NCBI GenBank assembly: GCA_903918195.1
Contig: CAIXDS010000217.1
Location: 1-64,000 of the forward strand
Origin: an uncultured Acetobacteraceae bacterium
GTDB taxonomy: Bacteria > Pseudomonadota > Alphaproteobacteria > Acetobacterales > Acetobacteraceae
Length of the DNA: 64,000 nt
Reading direction: 5' to 3'
The stretch's first letter is position 1. Every line of letters begins with the position of its first letter. The notes under the pieces are model-generated. The model did not search any database. It had not been told where the DNA came from and saw only the letters and a program-made list of their open reading frames with translations. The position numbers were made by a program, and so were the translations under genes. Of the stretch, positions 62,120 through 64,000 are shown in pieces.

Positions 62120-62449
62120 AGTCTCTCCCGGCACGGCCTGCCACCCTCGCGGTTGGCCGGCAGGATGCTGCTGGCGGAGATGCGCGGTGCATTTTGGCTT
62201 TGCCCGAGGCTGGTTGGCTGTTTTGTCGCTGGGTGGCAAGTGGGCGGACCCCCGCAACGGGATGGGCGAAGGGGGCAGCGGCAATAGGCGGGAAACGGAC
62301 ACGCGGCGGTGGACCCGGCGGCGCGGCAGGTGTTTCGTTGGTTCGTTATGGTTGCTGGCTGCAGGGGCTACGCCGGGCCTCGGGAACAGGCGGCATGCGC
62401 TACGCTGTTCCGCGCTACGCTTGCTTGACTGCGCCGACGGGAAATTTGC
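62120..62449. other. 330-bp intergenic region
   Basis: Nothing convincing. It contains short direct repeats (CGCTACGCT near 62400-62425) but no ORF with a start signal, no repeat-family stem and no RNA fold that I can support. Confidence 0.45.
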
Positions 62450-63625
62450 TCAACTTGTGGCAGTGCCATCGCAGGTGAGGCGCGGAATGCAAACTTTCGT
62501 TCCATCTAGCACCACATCGAAATGCGCCGCTTCTATCACTGCGATAACGTCACCGTAGTGCATCTGACGATGGTGGTTGGCGCAAAGAGTCATGATATTT
62601 GACGCGGCGAGCGATCCAACTTGCCCGCGGGCAACCGGCATCACGTGATGAGCCTCGACATAAGGTTCGCCATTCGGCTTCCGAAAGCCGATGGCTTGTT
62701 GCCCGTGCGCTTCGCAAAGAAGGCACCTGAAACCGTTCATTTTCTTCGCAAGCGCGCCGACGCGTCCGCGCTCGATCGACCGGCTGACGCGCGACCTCAC
62801 CTCAGGACTGGCCCGCCGATACCGCTCTTCAAGCGCCGCGAGCTGAGCAAAGGTCACGTCACAGTCCGGTGGAGCGGGAAGATCATCGGTCGTCTTACCC
62901 AATAACCGTAGAACGCTGTGAAAATCGCTGCCGCTGATCGGCATTGTGGACGCTTGAAACCCGTCCCTGAGGTAGCGAGACGTCTCAGGCGCCTCTTCCC
63001 GCAGTCGCTCGATCGAAAGCGGTTGATTGATAAGGTTGCATAAGTATCGGATCTGGACTGTCGGCCATCCCGGCTCGCGCTTTTCGCCGTCTGCCCAGAA
63101 TGCGTCGCCCGCGCCTGTAGCGTCGAAGGCCTCGCTTTCAATCTGACAGACAGCGTAGATACCGGACGCAAGCTTGGCTGCGCCAGCAAGCTCTGCGGCG
63201 CTTCGGCGGTCCAAGCCCACCCGAATGACCGCGAGCTGACCCGGCGCAAACTTTTCCCTATCATAAGGTCTGACGCCCCAAGTACCTACATCCGAGCCGG
63301 TTCGAAGAAATCGATCAATCGCCCATTTCTGGGGATTGCAGATCAAGACCCAATATCGATCCTCGAGCTCAGGGGTGATATCTTCGTCCACTACGTCAGA
63401 CCGCCATTTTTTCGGCTCTCGGATTGAATTTGGAGGTTCGGGAAGCTCGTTAGCTAAACCCAGGGCATTTCGAGCATACCAAACCGCAGTCGCGGAGAAC
63501 TCTTCGACATGCTCGACGACAACTTTCTCGTATGACAGGTCGTGACGCCCGGCTTGAAGGAGAGTCTCATAACCGGCTGTGGGCCGAGACCTTAGGTCTC
63601 CCCTCATTTTCGAAAACATGAGCAA
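62450..63625 (-). CDS. EVE-domain HNH endonuclease (type IV restriction-like), 5' end interrupted
   Basis: Current frame 391 residues. Residues about 88-245 form an EVE (PUA-like) modified-base reader: DRYWVLICNPQKWAIDRFL, TWGVRPYDREKFAPGQLAVI, AKLASGIYAVCQIESEAFD. The C-terminus (about 310-375) is an HNH nuclease with a zinc site, MNGFRCLLCEAHG, then EAHHVMPVARG and ASNIMTLCANHHRQMHYGD. EVE-HNH fusions are modification-dependent nucleases that cut DNA with methylated or hydroxymethylated cytosine, a defence against modified phage DNA. The first 14 or so codons come from a 115-bp inserted element. The original 5' part continues at 63707-63810. Whether the restarted protein is active is unknown. 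Confidence 0.83.
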   Translation of the reverse strand: MLMFSKMRGDLRSRPTAGYETLLQAGRHDLSYEKVVVEHVEEFSATAVWYARNALGLANELPEPPNSIREPKKWRSDVVDEDITPELEDRYWVLICNPQKWAIDRFLRTGSDVGTWGVRPYDREKFAPGQLAVIRVGLDRRSAAELAGAAKLASGIYAVCQIESEAFDATGAGDAFWADGEKREPGWPTVQIRYLCNLINQPLSIERLREEAPETSRYLRDGFQASTMPISGSDFHSVLRLLGKTTDDLPAPPDCDVTFAQLAALEERYRRASPEVRSRVSRSIERGRVGALAKKMNGFRCLLCEAHGQQAIGFRKPNGEPYVEAHHVMPVARGQVGSLAASNIMTLCANHHRQMHYGDVIAVIEAAHFDVVLDGTKVCIPRLTCDGTATS

Positions 63626-63706
63626 AATCCGCGGGTTGACTTTATTTGCCGAGTCGGCTTAATACATTGCTATCGTTGAAGAATCTGAAAATGAGGGGAG
63701 ACCTAA
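63592..63706. mobile_element. 115-bp MITE-like element with 20-bp perfect inverted repeats
   Basis: The ends are TTAGGTCTCCCCTCATTTTC (63592-63611) and its exact complement GAAAATGAGGGGAGACCTAA (63687-63706). The element is flanked on both sides by GGGCCGAGACC (63581-63591 and 63707-63717), an 11-bp direct repeat. Because the direct repeat shares CC/GG with the ends, 22-bp arms with a 7-bp duplication are also possible. There is no coding capacity. A palindrome GCCGA-g-TCGGC (63648-63658) lies in the core. Duplications of 10-12 bp are known for IS4-family elements, so an IS4-type transposase could be the mover. Confidence 0.85.
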
Positions 63707-63810
63707 GGGCCGAGACCGCACCACGGCAGCTTCTGCTGCGCCAATCAAGCCCCTTCTTCGGATTTGATCGAGCGTGCGATTCGCGTTACTACCTTCTTCC
63801 GTCTTAGAGC
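63707..63810 (-). pseudogene. 5' remnant of the EVE-HNH gene
   Basis: Reading the minus strand, SNANRTLDQIRRRGLIGAA and EAAVVRSRP are in the same frame as RSRPTAGYETLLQAG on the other side of the element. The joined sequence resembles the N-terminal helical region of HNH-type restriction proteins. The remnant is cut at 63810 by the next element, so the true start is missing. Confidence 0.7.
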
Positions 63811-64000
63811 CTGTTTGAGTCCACGGATTCAATAGCTTGAGCAGAAGGACTTGCAGCGGCGCGTGCGCGGCCCCGTGCGTGCAAGTATGCGGCAAGCACC
63901 GAGCGACAGCTCTCCCGGATCAACGGCTCCTCCGGGCGCGAATGGGGGCCGCGCTGGCGGCTCTAAACACGCAACACATTGAAAATACGGACTCAAACAG
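63811..64000. mobile_element. 190-bp element with IS5-like terminal repeats
   Basis: CTGTTTGAGTCC (63811-63822) and its complement GGACTCAAACAG (63989-64000) are perfect 12-bp ends. TTCAAT matches again further in. GAGC directly precedes the left end (GAGCCTGTTTGA is typical of IS5/IS1031-group ends) and TTA stands before that, fitting a TNA target. No transposase frame fits inside, so it is a non-autonomous derivative or an internally deleted IS. The right boundary coincides with the window end and could extend. Confidence 0.65.

Overview
The window is GC-rich, densely coding chromosomal DNA of an alphaproteobacterium. It most resembles the Acetobacteraceae (Rhodospirillales). The pointers are FlbT next to flagellar structural genes, sigma-54 style promoters in front of hook genes, a COQ9 homologue, IS5/IS1031-like element ends, and many palindromic GC-rich intergenic repeats (GGGGCC/GGCCCC and CCAGGGC/GCCCTGG stems with a shared GGACCCCATTC core). 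The genus cannot be named from the sequence alone.

Layout. 0-6.7 kb: a DevC/DevA-type ABC exporter pair, then a SWIM zinc-finger/SNF2 helicase operon and an HpcH/HpaI aldolase. 6.7-10.9 kb: an accessory island with a bacteriohemerythrin of AT-rich codon use, an AbiEii-type nucleotidyltransferase with a small partner gene, a frameshifted serine recombinase, an orphan membrane-anchored protein and a frameshifted PepSY protein. 11-12.9 kb: a D-lactate dehydrogenase and a small secreted protein. 13.2-21.5 kb: flagellar hook and filament-junction genes. flbT, flgL, flgK and flgE lie on the minus strand and fliK and flgD on the plus strand, with two divergent sigma-54 type promoters between flgE and fliK. 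21.5-26.4 kb: an esterase, then an aromatic-ring degradation cluster (maleylacetoacetate/maleylpyruvate isomerase, DUF2783, FAD monooxygenase, hypothetical) with a divergent MarR regulator.

26.5-46.3 kb is mostly housekeeping: two-domain retropepsin, Bcp, GlnE, a large AsmA-like protein, a HAD dehalogenase, an SGNH-like protein, TyrS, AnmK, an RTX-like repeat protein, an HpnL-like membrane protein, FeoAB, CysS and TrmJ. 46.4-57.2 kb: a frameshifted chemoreceptor, amidase, beta-barrel protein, PaiB, patatin, carbonic anhydrase, rpsU, def, COQ9, a transglutaminase and a [2Fe-2S] ferredoxin/ferritin-like fusion with a candidate sigma-54 promoter and a near-consensus NifA site. 57.3-61.6 kb: an old yellow enzyme, a GT39-type glycosyltransferase, and a FAH hydrolase/SDR pair like those of oxidative deoxysugar catabolism. 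61.7-64 kb: a decayed zeta-like kinase with its small upstream partner, and an EVE-HNH (type IV restriction-like) gene that has been interrupted.

The most notable observation is at the right end. A 115-bp non-autonomous element with perfect 20-bp terminal inverted repeats is flanked by an 11-bp direct repeat inside the EVE-HNH gene. Removing 126 bp (element plus one repeat copy) rejoins the two halves in one frame. The present ORF starts at an ATG inside the element. A second element with IS5-like ends cuts the same gene further upstream and ends exactly at the window edge.

Several genes (serine recombinase, PepSY, chemoreceptor, possibly a mini-lipoprotein) are broken by single-base shifts, mostly in short homopolymers. 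Each is therefore either a true pseudogene or a sequencing error.
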